A DNA stretch of 64,000 bases. Source: Knoellia sp. p5-6-4 (GTDB lineage: Bacteria > Actinomycetota > Actinomycetes > Actinomycetales > Dermatophilaceae). Below, piece after piece: positions 1-7,488 of this stretch. The notes beneath the pieces were generated by a model. That model searched no databases. It was not told the DNA's origin and was given only the letters and a program-made list of their open reading frames with translations. A program made the position numbers and the translations under genes. Every line of letters starts with the position of its first letter. Position 1 is the first letter of the stretch. The stretch lies in the NCBI RefSeq assembly GCF_029222705.1, contig NZ_JARGZF010000001.1, forward strand, positions 554,437 to 618,436, read 5' to 3'.

Positions 1-78
1 GTTCGCCGCGGTGACGTCCGGCAGTCCGGTTCGTCAGCGCGGCTGTCGAAGAAGCAGCGAGCGTGCCATGGGCTCAGG

Positions 79-714
79 CTACCGCAGCAGTCCCAGCACG
101 ATGAGCACCTGTCCGAGGTGGTAGGTCACCATGACCAGCAGCGACGCCCGCCGCCACGGCCTGACGAACCGGGCGTGCGCGAGGACGGCGTCGCTGACCA
201 TGAAGACCGTCGCGCCCGCGGCGACCAGCGGGCGCCCGGTGCCCCACGCGGTCACGACCATCGCGCCGATGACGAGCACGTATGCCGCGACCGCGGCGGC
301 CAGCCCCGGCCCACCCTGCGCGCCGGCCGACGCCAGCACGGGCCGCCCCACGACGGCCACCAGCGTGAGCACCAGCACCGCACCGGGCAGAGCGGCGACC
401 AGGCTCTGCGGCCCGACCGGCAGGAAGGCCGCGACATAGGCCAGGTGTCCGAGCAGGAAGGCGGACAGACCTGCCATGAAACGCGGCTCGCTGTCGGAGA
501 GCAGCGCCAGGTCGCCGAGCAGGCCGAGCACGAGGCCGGCGAGGAGCCAGCGCCCCGAGGCCGAGTCGGCGGCTCCCATCGAGAGGGCTGCGGCCGTGAG
601 GGCCACCATCGTGAGCGGCTTCGCGAGGTGCTCGAGGCCGTGCGAGCCGCGCCACACGGCATGCCAGTCGAGGACGGCGAAGCCGGCCACCAGCGCCCAC
701 AGCACCCCAGTCAC
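79..714 (-). CDS. YhhN/TMEM86-family membrane protein (lysoplasmalogenase-like)
   Basis: This 211-residue protein is almost entirely hydrophobic, with about seven to eight predicted membrane segments. It carries the family signatures GDLALL near residue 67 and a VSDAVLAHARF stretch near residue 173; conserved acidic residues of this kind mark the YhhN/TMEM86 family. Characterised members hydrolyse the vinyl-ether bond of lysoplasmalogens; in actinomycetes the real substrate is unknown, so the function is inferred from family only. The start is GTG at 714. Codons for A-A-Y-V near 280 carry one copy of the CGGCATAC repeat. It is divergent from the gene at 860. Confidence 0.8.
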   Translation of the reverse strand: MTGVLWALVAGFAVLDWHAVWRGSHGLEHLAKPLTMVALTAAALSMGAADSASGRWLLAGLVLGLLGDLALLSDSEPRFMAGLSAFLLGHLAYVAAFLPVGPQSLVAALPGAVLVLTLVAVVGRPVLASAGAQGGPGLAAAVAAYVLVIGAMVVTAWGTGRPLVAAGATVFMVSDAVLAHARFVRPWRRASLLVMVTYHLGQVLIVLGLLR

Positions 715-847
715 GGGCCGAACCCTCCCACACCCCCGGCCACGCCCGTGGCGGAGCTCGCGGCGGTCGGTGGGGGCGTGTTCCCTGCAGCAATCAGCGT
801 AGGTCGAGCCGGGCTCGATGCCGGATCTCGTGCGCGGCCTCGGTCCC

Positions 848-853
848 TACCGT
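848..853 (+). promoter_or_regulatory. -10 hexamer of a leaderless promoter
   Basis: TACCGT ends exactly 6 nt before the ATG at 860. This is the same arrangement as upstream of several other genes in the window, and it supports ATG 860 over the in-frame ATG at 818. Confidence 0.5.
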
Positions 854-859
854 CGCCCT

Positions 860-1396
860 ATGGAGGGGACACTGCGCCTCATCGCCTGGATGGAGCGCCA
901 CGCAGGGGCCTGGGGTGCGGCCGGCGCGGTGCTCCTCTTCGCCTACTGGAACGCGCTTGCGCGCGACGTCGCCCTGCCGGCCGCGGCACACACCGCCCTC
1001 CAGCTCGCCACCACGGCCCTCATCACCATCGGTGTGGCCGGCCACCAGCTGCGGCAGGGCACCCACCCCGCCAGCTGGGTCGGGTGGGCGGGCGCCGCAG
1101 CCGTGGGCATGGGCTTCTGGGGCTCGCTGCTGCTGACCTGCGCGGGACTGCTGCTGTTCGGCATCTCGATCGTGCGCTGCCGGGTGCACCGGACCACCAG
1201 CGGCGTCTTCCTCGCAGCGGGCGCGGGCATCCTCATGGTCAGCACCTCGTTCGCGCCCGGCTTCGGCAGCGACAGCTCGGTGCCTCTGGGCATCGAGTGG
1301 CTGCTCCTCATGAACGCCGGTCTCGTGCTCATCATCAAGGCCATGGTCGACCTGGCCCTCGCCGTCTCGGAGGACGAGCAGACCGCAGCCGCGTAG
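860..1396 (+). CDS. Hypothetical multi-pass membrane protein
   Basis: I do not recognise the family. The protein is 178 residues from ATG 860, with five probable membrane segments and a short acidic C-terminus. An upstream in-frame ATG at 818 would add 14 arginine- and proline-rich residues, but the TACCGT hexamer 6 nt before 860 favours the shorter form. The stop codon (TAG) is part of the -10 hexamer of the next gene, so the two genes are packed closely but probably have separate promoters. Confidence 0.65.
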   Translation: MEGTLRLIAWMERHAGAWGAAGAVLLFAYWNALARDVALPAAAHTALQLATTALITIGVAGHQLRQGTHPASWVGWAGAAAVGMGFWGSLLLTCAGLLLFGISIVRCRVHRTTSGVFLAAGAGILMVSTSFAPGFGSDSSVPLGIEWLLLMNAGLVLIIKAMVDLALAVSEDEQTAAA

Positions 1397-1399
1397 CGT
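1394..1399 (+). promoter_or_regulatory. -10 hexamer of a leaderless promoter
   Basis: TAGCGT ends 6 nt before ATG 1406. Its TAG is the stop codon of the preceding gene. Confidence 0.5.
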
Positions 1400-1405
1400 G
1401 CGGCC

Positions 1406-2032
1406 ATGACCGCACCGGGCGCACCGACCTCCGAGGACCTTCGCAGCGTCATCGACGACCTGCTCCCCCGGCTCGGCGCCCTGCCCAGCCAGGCATGGGA
1501 CACCAGGGCGGCCGGACTGACCTGGACCTGCCGCGACACCGTGGCGCACCTGCTCGACGACCTCGGCTTCTACGCCCTGCAGCTGTCCGGCCGGCGGCCC
1601 CGGCAGACGTCCTACGTCCCGCTGCTCGATCCGCCGCCGTGGCGCGAGGGATCACCACCTATCGTGTTCTGGCCCGATCCCGCGGAGGGCACGGCGGCCG
1701 TCGTCACGTGCCTCGACGCCGCCGCCGGCCTGCTGGCCGCCGTCACGGCGACGGCCGCGCCGGACCACCGCGGGTTCCACCCCTACGGCGTCTCCGACCG
1801 CACGGGGTTCGCCGCGATGGGGATCGTCGAGGCGGCCTGCCACGGGTTCGACATCCTGGCCGCCCACGACGTCGACTACCGCGCCGATGCCCGGGTGTGC
1901 GGGCTGGTACTCGACCGCCTCTTCCCCACCGCCGCCCGTACGGCCGACCCGTGGCACGACCTGCTAGGGGCGACCGGGCGCACCGAGCAGACGCGCGGCA
2001 CCAGGTGGCGCTGGGACTCGCGCGTCCGGTAG
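1406..2032 (+). CDS. MDMPI-fold (maleylpyruvate isomerase N-terminal/DinB-like) protein
   Basis: This 208-residue protein looks like the mycothiol-dependent maleylpyruvate isomerase N-terminal family, a four-helix DinB-type bundle. The N-terminal region has CRDTVAHLLDDLGFYALQL around residues 42-60, where the conserved histidine of the metal site is expected, and the C-terminal part has GFDILAAHDVDY. Members of the family use mycothiol in detoxification or isomerisation, but most have no known substrate. The start is set by a leaderless -10 hexamer. A strong hairpin follows 35 bp after the stop, so it is transcribed alone. Confidence 0.75.
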   Translation: MTAPGAPTSEDLRSVIDDLLPRLGALPSQAWDTRAAGLTWTCRDTVAHLLDDLGFYALQLSGRRPRQTSYVPLLDPPPWREGSPPIVFWPDPAEGTAAVVTCLDAAAGLLAAVTATAAPDHRGFHPYGVSDRTGFAAMGIVEAACHGFDILAAHDVDYRADARVCGLVLDRLFPTAARTADPWHDLLGATGRTEQTRGTRWRWDSRVR

Positions 2033-2066
2033 GGGCATCGAGGCCCGTTCGACGCCGGACAGGGCG

Positions 2067-2095
2067 GCGGGCCCGGTTCACCGAACCGGGCCCGC
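2067..2095 (+). terminator. Rho-independent-type hairpin after the MDMPI-fold gene
   Basis: Two perfect 13-bp arms (GCGGGCCCGGTTC and its complement) are separated by a 3-nt loop. There is no clear T tract. Confidence 0.65.
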
Positions 2096-2240
2096 GCCCA
2101 CCCCCAGCCTTCGTGTTGCCCCGCGGAGGCCTTGGTCCCCGGCCGCCGGCCCCGCTGGCTGGGACCCACATGCCAAACGTAGGGGATCGGCAGACCAAGT
2201 CTTTACCTTTGCGCGCCAGGACCAGCCGAAGAGCCGATGA

Positions 2241-2260
2241 CAAAGACCCGCGAAGCGGGC
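2241..2260 (-). terminator. Possible terminator of the HdeD-like gene
   Basis: Read on the minus strand, a short CCCGC-TTC-GCGGG hairpin is followed by TCTTTG. It lies about 67 bp after the stop of the gene at 2327. The stem is short, so this is a weak call. A CGGCATAC copy lies beside it at 2266. The rest of the 2096-2326 stretch shows no gene. Confidence 0.35.
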
Positions 2261-2326
2261 GCACGCGGCATACGTCCCAAGGCCGTTGCCATCGGTGGGC
2301 CACCGGGCTGCGGGATCACCGCCACT

Positions 2327-2911
2327 TCACGTGGCCGGGTGCGCAGCCCCGGGCCGGGCGGAGGCGCGTGGCGCCTCCCCGTGCAGCTCGCGCCGCGCCT
2401 CCCACGCCAGCGCCAGCAGGGCCAGGCCGAGGACGACTGCGTACCAGCCGATGAGCCACGTGACCACGAGGGCGCCGGCGCCGGGGGTGACCACCAGCAG
2501 CACGGCGAACCCCATGGACAGCACACCCACCGCGCCGAGGACCCACTCGTGCCTCAGCTCGCGGCGCAGCTGCACGGCCGTCACGAGCTTCGCCAGGCCC
2601 GAGAGGAACGCCCAGGCGGCGATGACGAAGAGCAGGACCAGGCCGGTGATCGAGGGCCACACCAGGGTGACGATGCCGGCCGCGATCCCGAGGACGCCGT
2701 GGACGACCAGCCAGACCCTGGCCCGGCCCACGGCGCCGCCGAACGCCGCCGCGAGGCTGCCCACCCCCTCCAGCAGGGCGAAGACACCCCAGGTCACCAC
2801 CAAGGCCCAGAGCGTGATCTCCGGCCACACCAAGGTGGCGGTCCCGAACGCGAGGGCGAGCAGCCCGCGCACCCCCAGCCACCGCCAGTCGCCCACGTAG
2901 TCACGGATCAT
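2327..2911 (-). CDS. HdeD-family (DUF308) membrane protein
   Basis: The protein has 194 residues and six membrane helices arranged as three similar helix pairs, the layout of the HdeD/DUF308 family. Escherichia coli HdeD is linked to acid resistance at high cell density; the role in actinomycetes is not established. ATG 2911 is preceded by a good AGGAGG ribosome-binding site, which rules out the longer open frame upstream. The C-terminal tail is charged and probably cytoplasmic. It is followed on the same strand only by a weak terminator. Confidence 0.8.
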   Translation of the reverse strand: MIRDYVGDWRWLGVRGLLALAFGTATLVWPEITLWALVVTWGVFALLEGVGSLAAAFGGAVGRARVWLVVHGVLGIAAGIVTLVWPSITGLVLLFVIAAWAFLSGLAKLVTAVQLRRELRHEWVLGAVGVLSMGFAVLLVVTPGAGALVVTWLIGWYAVVLGLALLALAWEARRELHGEAPRASARPGAAHPAT

Positions 2912-3006
2912 GGCCGGCCTCCTTCGAGCTGCGCAGCAGAGGCTGCTCCCACCCAGTACAGACCCGGGACCAGCCCTCACCGCAGGGGCAAAGGTCCCCC
3001 GGCGGC

Positions 3007-4344
3007 TCAGCCGTCGGGCAGCGCGACCTCCTGCTGTGCGGACGACGCCGACGGGAGCCGAGGTCCCACGAGCAGGAACGTCGGCATCGGCCCCTTGCCC
3101 TTGACGTCGATCGTGCCGCGCGGCTCCACCACGTAGGTCGGCCCGAGTCCCGCGGCGGCCCGCTCGGTCACCTGGATCTGACCCGGCAGCCCGTGGGACT
3201 CCATCCGGCTGGCCGTGTTCACGGTGTCGCCCCACAGGTCGTAGATGAACTTGCGCCGGCCGATGACCCCGGCCACGGCCGGCCCGGTGTCGATGCCGAT
3301 CCGCACGGCGAGCCAGGTGTGGCCGGTGCTCGTGGCGAGTGCGGCGATCTCCTCCCGCATGGCCAGCGCGGCCCGTGCCGTCGCCTCGAGGTGCCCCGGC
3401 GTCGGGTCCGGCAGGCCCGCGGCCGCCATGTAGGCGTCACCGATCGTCTTGATCTTCTCGAGGCCCTGCTCGTCGGCCACCTGGTCGAAGGCCGAGAAGA
3501 TCTGGTCGAGCAGCGCCACGAGCTCCCGCGGCGCCATGACCTGCGAGCGCTCGGTGAAACCGACGAGGTCGGCGAACAGCACGGTGACCGAGTCGTAGTG
3601 CTCGGCGATGACGCCGCTGTCACGCTTGAGGCGCGCGGCGATCTGCTCCGGCAGGACGTTGCGCAGCAGCCGCTCGGACCGTTCCCGCTCGGCCTCCAGC
3701 GCGCGGTGGGCGCGGGCCCGCTGCTCGACGAAGTAGGCCAGCATGACGTAGCTGCACAGTGTCACGCCCATGACGTTGAGCACGAAGAAGGCCGTGACGA
3801 AGCCGGTCGGCAGCGCCGCCGGGCTCTCGGCGAGACGGGGGTCGAGCACGGCCAGCAGCACCAGCTCGGCGAAGAAGGCGAGCAGCCATCCGAGCGAGCC
3901 TCGGGTGCCCAGCAGGGCCAGGGCGGCCAGTGGGGTGAAGACCGACCACAGGATCATGCCGCTGGACGCCACGAACCCCCCGAGCGAGGCCTGCAGTAGC
4001 GCCGGCAGGACCAGGAAGGCGATGAGCTGGGTGGAGCGGAAGAGCGCGAAGCGATGGGTCCGTGACAGCACGACCAACCCGGTCACGGTGAGCACCTGGT
4101 ACACCGCGGGGATGGCTCCCGAGAGGGGGTAGCCGTAGACGGTGTAGGTGATGACCCAGATGAAGGAGACGAGCGAGATGAGCACCGAGACCAGCACCAG
4201 GGTGCCGGAGCGCAGCCGCTCGTCCGCCGAGCTGTCAGGTGGTGCGCCGAGTCCGGCGAGCGCTGCCAGCGCGCTCATCGGGCGCGCGGTCAGGCGCCTC
4301 GGCCGCGGTCGGGGAAGAGCGGGGTGGGGGTGCACTTCGCCCAC
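3007..4344 (-). CDS. Class III adenylate cyclase with six-helix membrane domain
   Basis: The 445-residue protein has six predicted membrane helices (about residues 45-215), a short coiled linker rich in Arg and Glu, and a class III cyclase domain (about 250-425). Metal-binding Asp lies in VLFADLVGFT, adenine-selecting Lys in EKIKTIGDAYM and the second specificity Asp in YDLWGDTVNTASRM, so ATP rather than GTP is the expected substrate and cAMP the product. I chose GTG 4344 because a TAGCAT hexamer lies 6 nt upstream; ATG 4278 is an alternative that would remove a proline-arginine-rich tail. Class III cyclases act as dimers, so the membrane domain may sense a signal or drive dimerisation. Confidence 0.88.
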   Translation of the reverse strand: MGEVHPHPALPRPRPRRLTARPMSALAALAGLGAPPDSSADERLRSGTLVLVSVLISLVSFIWVITYTVYGYPLSGAIPAVYQVLTVTGLVVLSRTHRFALFRSTQLIAFLVLPALLQASLGGFVASSGMILWSVFTPLAALALLGTRGSLGWLLAFFAELVLLAVLDPRLAESPAALPTGFVTAFFVLNVMGVTLCSYVMLAYFVEQRARAHRALEAERERSERLLRNVLPEQIAARLKRDSGVIAEHYDSVTVLFADLVGFTERSQVMAPRELVALLDQIFSAFDQVADEQGLEKIKTIGDAYMAAAGLPDPTPGHLEATARAALAMREEIAALATSTGHTWLAVRIGIDTGPAVAGVIGRRKFIYDLWGDTVNTASRMESHGLPGQIQVTERAAAGLGPTYVVEPRGTIDVKGKGPMPTFLLVGPRLPSASSAQQEVALPDG

Positions 4345-4350
4345 CCGCGA

Positions 4351-4356
4351 ATGCTA
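4351..4356 (-). promoter_or_regulatory. -10 hexamer of a leaderless promoter for the adenylate cyclase
   Basis: TAGCAT on the minus strand ends 6 nt before GTG 4344. Confidence 0.45.
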
Positions 4357-4390
4357 GGCCCCCGAGCCGCCGGGCCGCCACGACCGCGGG

Positions 4391-4776
4391 TCAGCTCCGA
4401 AGCCGGAACCACACGTCCTTCCCGACGCCGGTGCGCGGCTCGACGCCCCAGTCGTCGCTGATGACGTCGACCAGGCGCATGCCACGGCCGGACTCGTCAG
4501 CGGGGTCCGCCTCGCGAACAAGGGCGGGGCCGCGCTGCGGTCGGTGACCGAGACGCGCAGGCCGTTGCTGCCGTCGCACTCCACCCGCATCGTGATCGGT
4601 GGAGCACCGTGCAGGACCGCGTTGGTGACGAGCTCACTCACCAGCAGCTCGGCGTCGTCGACGACCCGTGCGTGGTGCGTCTCACAGGCGGCGGCCCGCA
4701 GGAAGGTCCGGGCGAGCGATGGTGCCCGGGCGTCGGCAGGCAGACGCGTCTGCGACGGGCCTTGCACCTCACACAT
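4391..4776 (-). pseudogene. Anti-sigma factor kinase (RsbW/HATPase_c-like), frameshifted
   Basis: Two overlapping frames together make one small GHKL ATPase of the RsbW type. The first frame runs from ATG 4776, preceded by a GGGGGAG ribosome-binding site, and contains the N-box SELVTNAVLHG. The second frame ends at 4391 and contains the G-box region ESGRGMRLVDVISDDWG. The switch falls near 4525-4545, inside a run of G and C. The combined length of 386 bases is not a multiple of three, as expected for loss of one base. Either the gene is broken or the assembly missed a base in the GC tract. An intact protein would bind an anti-anti-sigma factor or a sigma factor. Confidence 0.7.
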
Positions 4777-4797
4777 GCACTCCCCCTGTATGACGAA

Positions 4798-4826
4798 AAC
4801 CCCTCCCGGAAGGCCTGGGAGGGGTT
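4798..4826 (-). terminator. Intrinsic terminator of tRNA-Ala
   Basis: Perfect 10-bp arms (AACCCCTCCC and complement) enclose a 9-nt loop. On the minus strand the stem is followed by TTTTC-type T residues that overlap its foot. It lies 37 nt after the tRNA 3' end. Confidence 0.75.
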
Positions 4827-4862
4827 CTGCTGCTTCGTCCCAGCGACTCGGTGAGCCACTGC

Positions 4863-4938
4863 TGGTGGAGCTGAGGGGACTCGAACCCCTGACCCCCTCC
4901 ATGCCATGGAGGTGCGCTACCAGCTGCGCCACAGCCCC
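4863..4938 (-). tRNA. tRNA-Ala (anticodon GGC)
   Basis: The 76-nt minus-strand sequence folds as a cloverleaf. The acceptor stem is GGGGCTG paired with CAGCTCC, the anticodon stem is CCTCC/GGAGG, and the seven-base loop ATGGCAT has GGC as anticodon. The T arm contains GGTTCGAATCC, and CCA is encoded at the 3' end. It reads GCC and GCT alanine codons. GCC is a main alanine codon in this GC-rich genome. Confidence 0.96.
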
Positions 4939-5016
4939 GTGCGATTTCTCGCCCGGTCCCCCGGAGGGGACGCCAGAGTTTATCCACCAGACCCCCCGAT
5001 TCACCAAATCGGCCGC

Positions 5017-5670
5017 TCAGGCTCGGGATTGGGGGCCGTCGAGCGTCTCGATGCCGGTCGGACCGACGTTCCAGCGGACCAGCCGCCACCCGACGCGCCC
5101 CTCGGCGACCTCGGCCCAGTGACAGTTGCCCAGACCGCCCAGCGTGGTCCACGCCGTGCCCTGGTCGAGGCCGAGCAGCTCGGCGACGGCGGCCCGTCCG
5201 GCCACCCCATGGGTCGAGACGACGGTCGTCTCCCCCTCGCCCATCGAGGCGATGAGCTCCTCGAGCGCCTCGGCCGTGCGACGGGCCACGTCGGCCACCG
5301 TCTCGCCGTGCTCGCCGCGCACGAAGTCCTCGCCGCGCAGCAGCTTCTCCTGCTCCTCGGGCCACTGCGCGCGCACCTCGGCGCCGCTCATGCCCTGCCA
5401 GACGCCGGCATGGATCTCGCGCCAGCGCTCGTCGTAGGTGATGGGCACACGACACGCCTCGGCCACCGCCCGCCCTGTGACCGCGGCGCGCTGCAGGTCG
5501 GAGGCGACCACCCGCGTGGGTGAGAGGGACGCGAGCGCCCGCCCCGCGGCATACGCCTGCTCCACCCCGCGCTGCGATAGCGGGCTGTCGAGCTGGCCCT
5601 GCCAGATGCCGGCCGCGTTGTGGGTGGTCTCGCCGTGCCGGAGCACGACGACCCGGCGGCCCAGCGTCAC
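5017..5670 (-). CDS. Histidine phosphatase (phosphoglycerate mutase-like)
   Basis: This 217-residue protein begins at GTG 5670, 10 nt after the rsfS stop. The catalytic motif LRHGETTHN lies at residues 10-18, the second catalytic histidine in VVSTHGV near residue 160, and the acid residue in REIHAG near residue 87. That pattern is the branch-1 histidine phosphatase superfamily. In actinomycetes this gene regularly follows rsfS; relatives act on glucosyl-3-phosphoglycerate or other small phosphates, so calling it a glycolytic mutase would go too far. It is the last gene of the nadD-rsfS operon. Confidence 0.85.
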   Translation of the reverse strand: MTLGRRVVVLRHGETTHNAAGIWQGQLDSPLSQRGVEQAYAAGRALASLSPTRVVASDLQRAAVTGRAVAEACRVPITYDERWREIHAGVWQGMSGAEVRAQWPEEQEKLLRGEDFVRGEHGETVADVARRTAEALEELIASMGEGETTVVSTHGVAGRAAVAELLGLDQGTAWTTLGGLGNCHWAEVAEGRVGWRLVRWNVGPTGIETLDGPQSRA

Positions 5671-5680
5671 CTGCCCACCG

Positions 5681-6055
5681 TCACTGCTGGCGGCGCTTCT
5701 GGACGCCCAGCTCGATCTCCGGGCAGTCCTTCCAGAGCCGCTCGAGCTCGTAGAAGTCGCGCTCCTCATCGTGCTGCACGTGGATGACGATGTCGCCGTA
5801 GTCGATGAGCACCCAGCGCCCCTCGCGCTCGCCCTCGCGGCGCACCGGCTTGGCCCCGGACTCGCGCAGCTTGTCCTCGACCTCGTCGACGATGGCGCCG
5901 ACCTGCCGGTCGGTGCTCGCGGAGACGATGACGAAGACGTCGGTCAGCGCGAGCTGCTCGCTGACGTCGATGGCGGTGATGGTGGTCGCCAGCTTGTCCT
6001 CGGCGGCGAGGGCGGCGACCTTGGCGAGGTCGAGGGCGTGTTGCGTTGCGGGCAC
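5681..6055 (-). CDS. rsfS: Ribosome silencing factor RsfS
   Basis: This 124-residue protein matches the RsfS/YbeB/Iojap family over its full length, including LTDVFVIVSASTDRQV near residue 36 and the conserved WVLIDYGDIVIHVQ block near residue 80. RsfS binds ribosomal protein L14 and blocks subunit joining when nutrients fall. It follows nadD by 7 nt and precedes the phosphatase by 10 nt; nadD-rsfS adjacency is widespread in bacteria. Confidence 0.95.
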   Translation of the reverse strand: MPATQHALDLAKVAALAAEDKLATTITAIDVSEQLALTDVFVIVSASTDRQVGAIVDEVEDKLRESGAKPVRREGEREGRWVLIDYGDIVIHVQHDEERDFYELERLWKDCPEIELGVQKRRQQ

Positions 6056-6062
6056 TGCTCTC

Positions 6063-6671
6063 CTACGGGGCGTTCAGGGGGTGGGCCGCGGCGGTTCGCT
6101 CCGCGGCATACAGGTGGTGTTTGTTGATGTACTGCACGACCCCGTCCGGCACGAGGTACCAGATCGGCTCCGCCCGTCCGACGCGCTCACGGCAGTCGGT
6201 GGAGCTGATGGCCATGGCAGGCACCTCCTGCAGCGTCACGCCGTTCTCCGGCAGGCCCGCGTCGGTGAGCTCGTGGCCCGGCCGGGTGACGCCGATGAAG
6301 TGGGCGAGACCGAACAGCTCGTCGGCGTTCTTCCATGACAGGATCTCGGCCAGCGCGTCGGCGCCGGTGATGAAGAACAGCTCGTCGTTCGGGCGCTGGG
6401 CGTGCAGGTCGCGCAGCGTGTCGATGGTGTAGGTGACGCCGGGCCGGTCGATGTCGACCCTGCTCACCGTGAAGCGGGGGTTGGAGGCGGTCGCGATGAC
6501 CGTCATGAGGTAGCGGTGCTCCGCGGGGCTGACGCCGTCCTTGTGCCAGGGCTGCCCCGTCGGCACAAAGACGACCTCGTCGAGGCCGAACAGCGCCTGC
6601 ACCTCGCTCGCGGCGACCAGGTGGCCGTGGTGGATCGGGTCGAACGTGCCACCCATGACGCCGAGGCGCAT
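6063..6671 (-). CDS. nadD: Nicotinate-nucleotide adenylyltransferase
   Basis: The 202-residue enzyme starts with [18 protein letters not shown], the GxFxPxHxGH nucleotidyltransferase signature, and carries the ISSTDCRER motif (family ISST-x-R) near residue 172. It transfers AMP from ATP to nicotinate mononucleotide, giving deamido-NAD in NAD synthesis. The start lies 3 nt after the stop of a small membrane protein gene and the stop 7 nt before rsfS, so the genes form an operon. Codons for L-Y-A-A-E near 6107 contain a CGGCATAC copy. Confidence 0.95.
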   Translation of the reverse strand: MRLGVMGGTFDPIHHGHLVAASEVQALFGLDEVVFVPTGQPWHKDGVSPAEHRYLMTVIATASNPRFTVSRVDIDRPGVTYTIDTLRDLHAQRPNDELFFITGADALAEILSWKNADELFGLAHFIGVTRPGHELTDAGLPENGVTLQEVPAMAISSTDCRERVGRAEPIWYLVPDGVVQYINKHHLYAAERTAAAHPLNAP

Positions 6672-6674
6672 GCG

Positions 6675-6869
6675 TCAGCCGCGTTCGTCGGCCCGGGGGT
6701 GCGCGTGTCCGCCGGACATCCTCTGTGCGGTGCCGCGGAACATCCACAGCACACCGAGCAGGGCGGCGAAGGCGACGAGGGCGATGGCGCCGAACATGTA
6801 CGGGGACATGGGCAGCTCGCGCCCGTGCTCCTCGGCGGCGGCGAAGAGGTTGGCCAGAGACGACGACAT
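6675..6869 (-). CDS. Small single-span membrane protein upstream of nadD
   Basis: The protein has 64 residues: a short N-terminal segment, one membrane helix (about residues 25-44) and a histidine- and arginine-containing tail. I do not know its function. Small membrane proteins of this form sit just before nadD in many actinomycetes, and the 3-nt spacing to nadD argues that it is a real gene and the first of the operon. An internal ATG at residue 21 could be the true start. Confidence 0.65.
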   Translation of the reverse strand: MSSSLANLFAAAEEHGRELPMSPYMFGAIALVAFAALLGVLWMFRGTAQRMSGGHAHPRADERG

Positions 6870-7488
6870 GCGGCACAGCGTACCGGTCGGCCGCTCACCC
6901 GCCTGTCATCGCCCGGTGTGGGCCTCGTGCCTGTCCACGGGTTTCGTGCACAGGGCTGTGCACAACTTCCGCCTCACGCAGGGCGGGGCTGTGGACGGAC
7001 CTGTGGGTGGAGAGGGACGCGAAGAAGTTTCCCGGTTTCCCTGCGGCCCGGGTCGGGCGGGCACTAGAACTTGCCTCACTCGCTCCGTGGGGTGGCCCCC
7101 GACCGCGCCCAGCGGTCGTGGGACGCCGCGCGGAGCTGGGCCGGCCGGATAACGGCGGGTCCGCCGTCGCCGGCCCGCCGGTGACGGTTCCGGGGCGCGT
7201 CCCCGGGTCCGCGGGCGACGCCGCGGAGGGCCACCGCGACCCTAAGGCCCGACCGCCGCCGGTGACGGGGTTCACCCCCACCCCGCGCCACCGTCGCAGT
7301 GGCCACCTCGCGGCCGGTCACCCACCGGATCCGCCCAGCGGAGCGGGAGGCCGCAAGGCCCCGGCGCCCACGACCCTGCCAGCCAGGGTCGTGGGTGCCC
7401 GGGCGGGCCGACGTGACGCCTGCGGCCGCCTCACCACTGCGACGCCCGGCTGCCCGACACCGGCACGGCCAGCCCCTAGGCTGGATCC
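6870..7488. other. 619-bp gene-free stretch with a strong hairpin
   Basis: I found no protein with convincing coding character here. The stretch holds several TGTNCACA-like words between 6930 and 7010 and a strong dyad at 7363-7399: a 12-bp perfect core (CCCACGACCCTG and complement), about 16 pairs in all with one wobble, and a 5-nt loop. No T tract follows the dyad. It could be a terminator of an undescribed transcript or part of a structured RNA. I compared it from memory with RNase P RNA, tmRNA and SRP RNA and saw no match. Confidence 0.4.
7477..7482 (+). promoter_or_regulatory. -10 hexamer of a leaderless promoter for the glycosyltransferase
   Basis: TAGGCT ends 6 nt before ATG 7489. No ribosome-binding site is visible. 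Confidence 0.5.

Noticed and set aside
6930-7010. Cluster of TTGTGCACA/TGTCCAC-like words, possible DnaA boxes or origin
   Set aside because: Most words have two or more mismatches, there is no AT-rich unwinding region, and no dnaA, dnaN or rpmH gene is near. A pair of similar words at 37240-37275 was dismissed likewise.
6870-7488. RNase P RNA, tmRNA or SRP RNA
   Set aside because: None of the conserved core words I recall for these RNAs is present on either strand.
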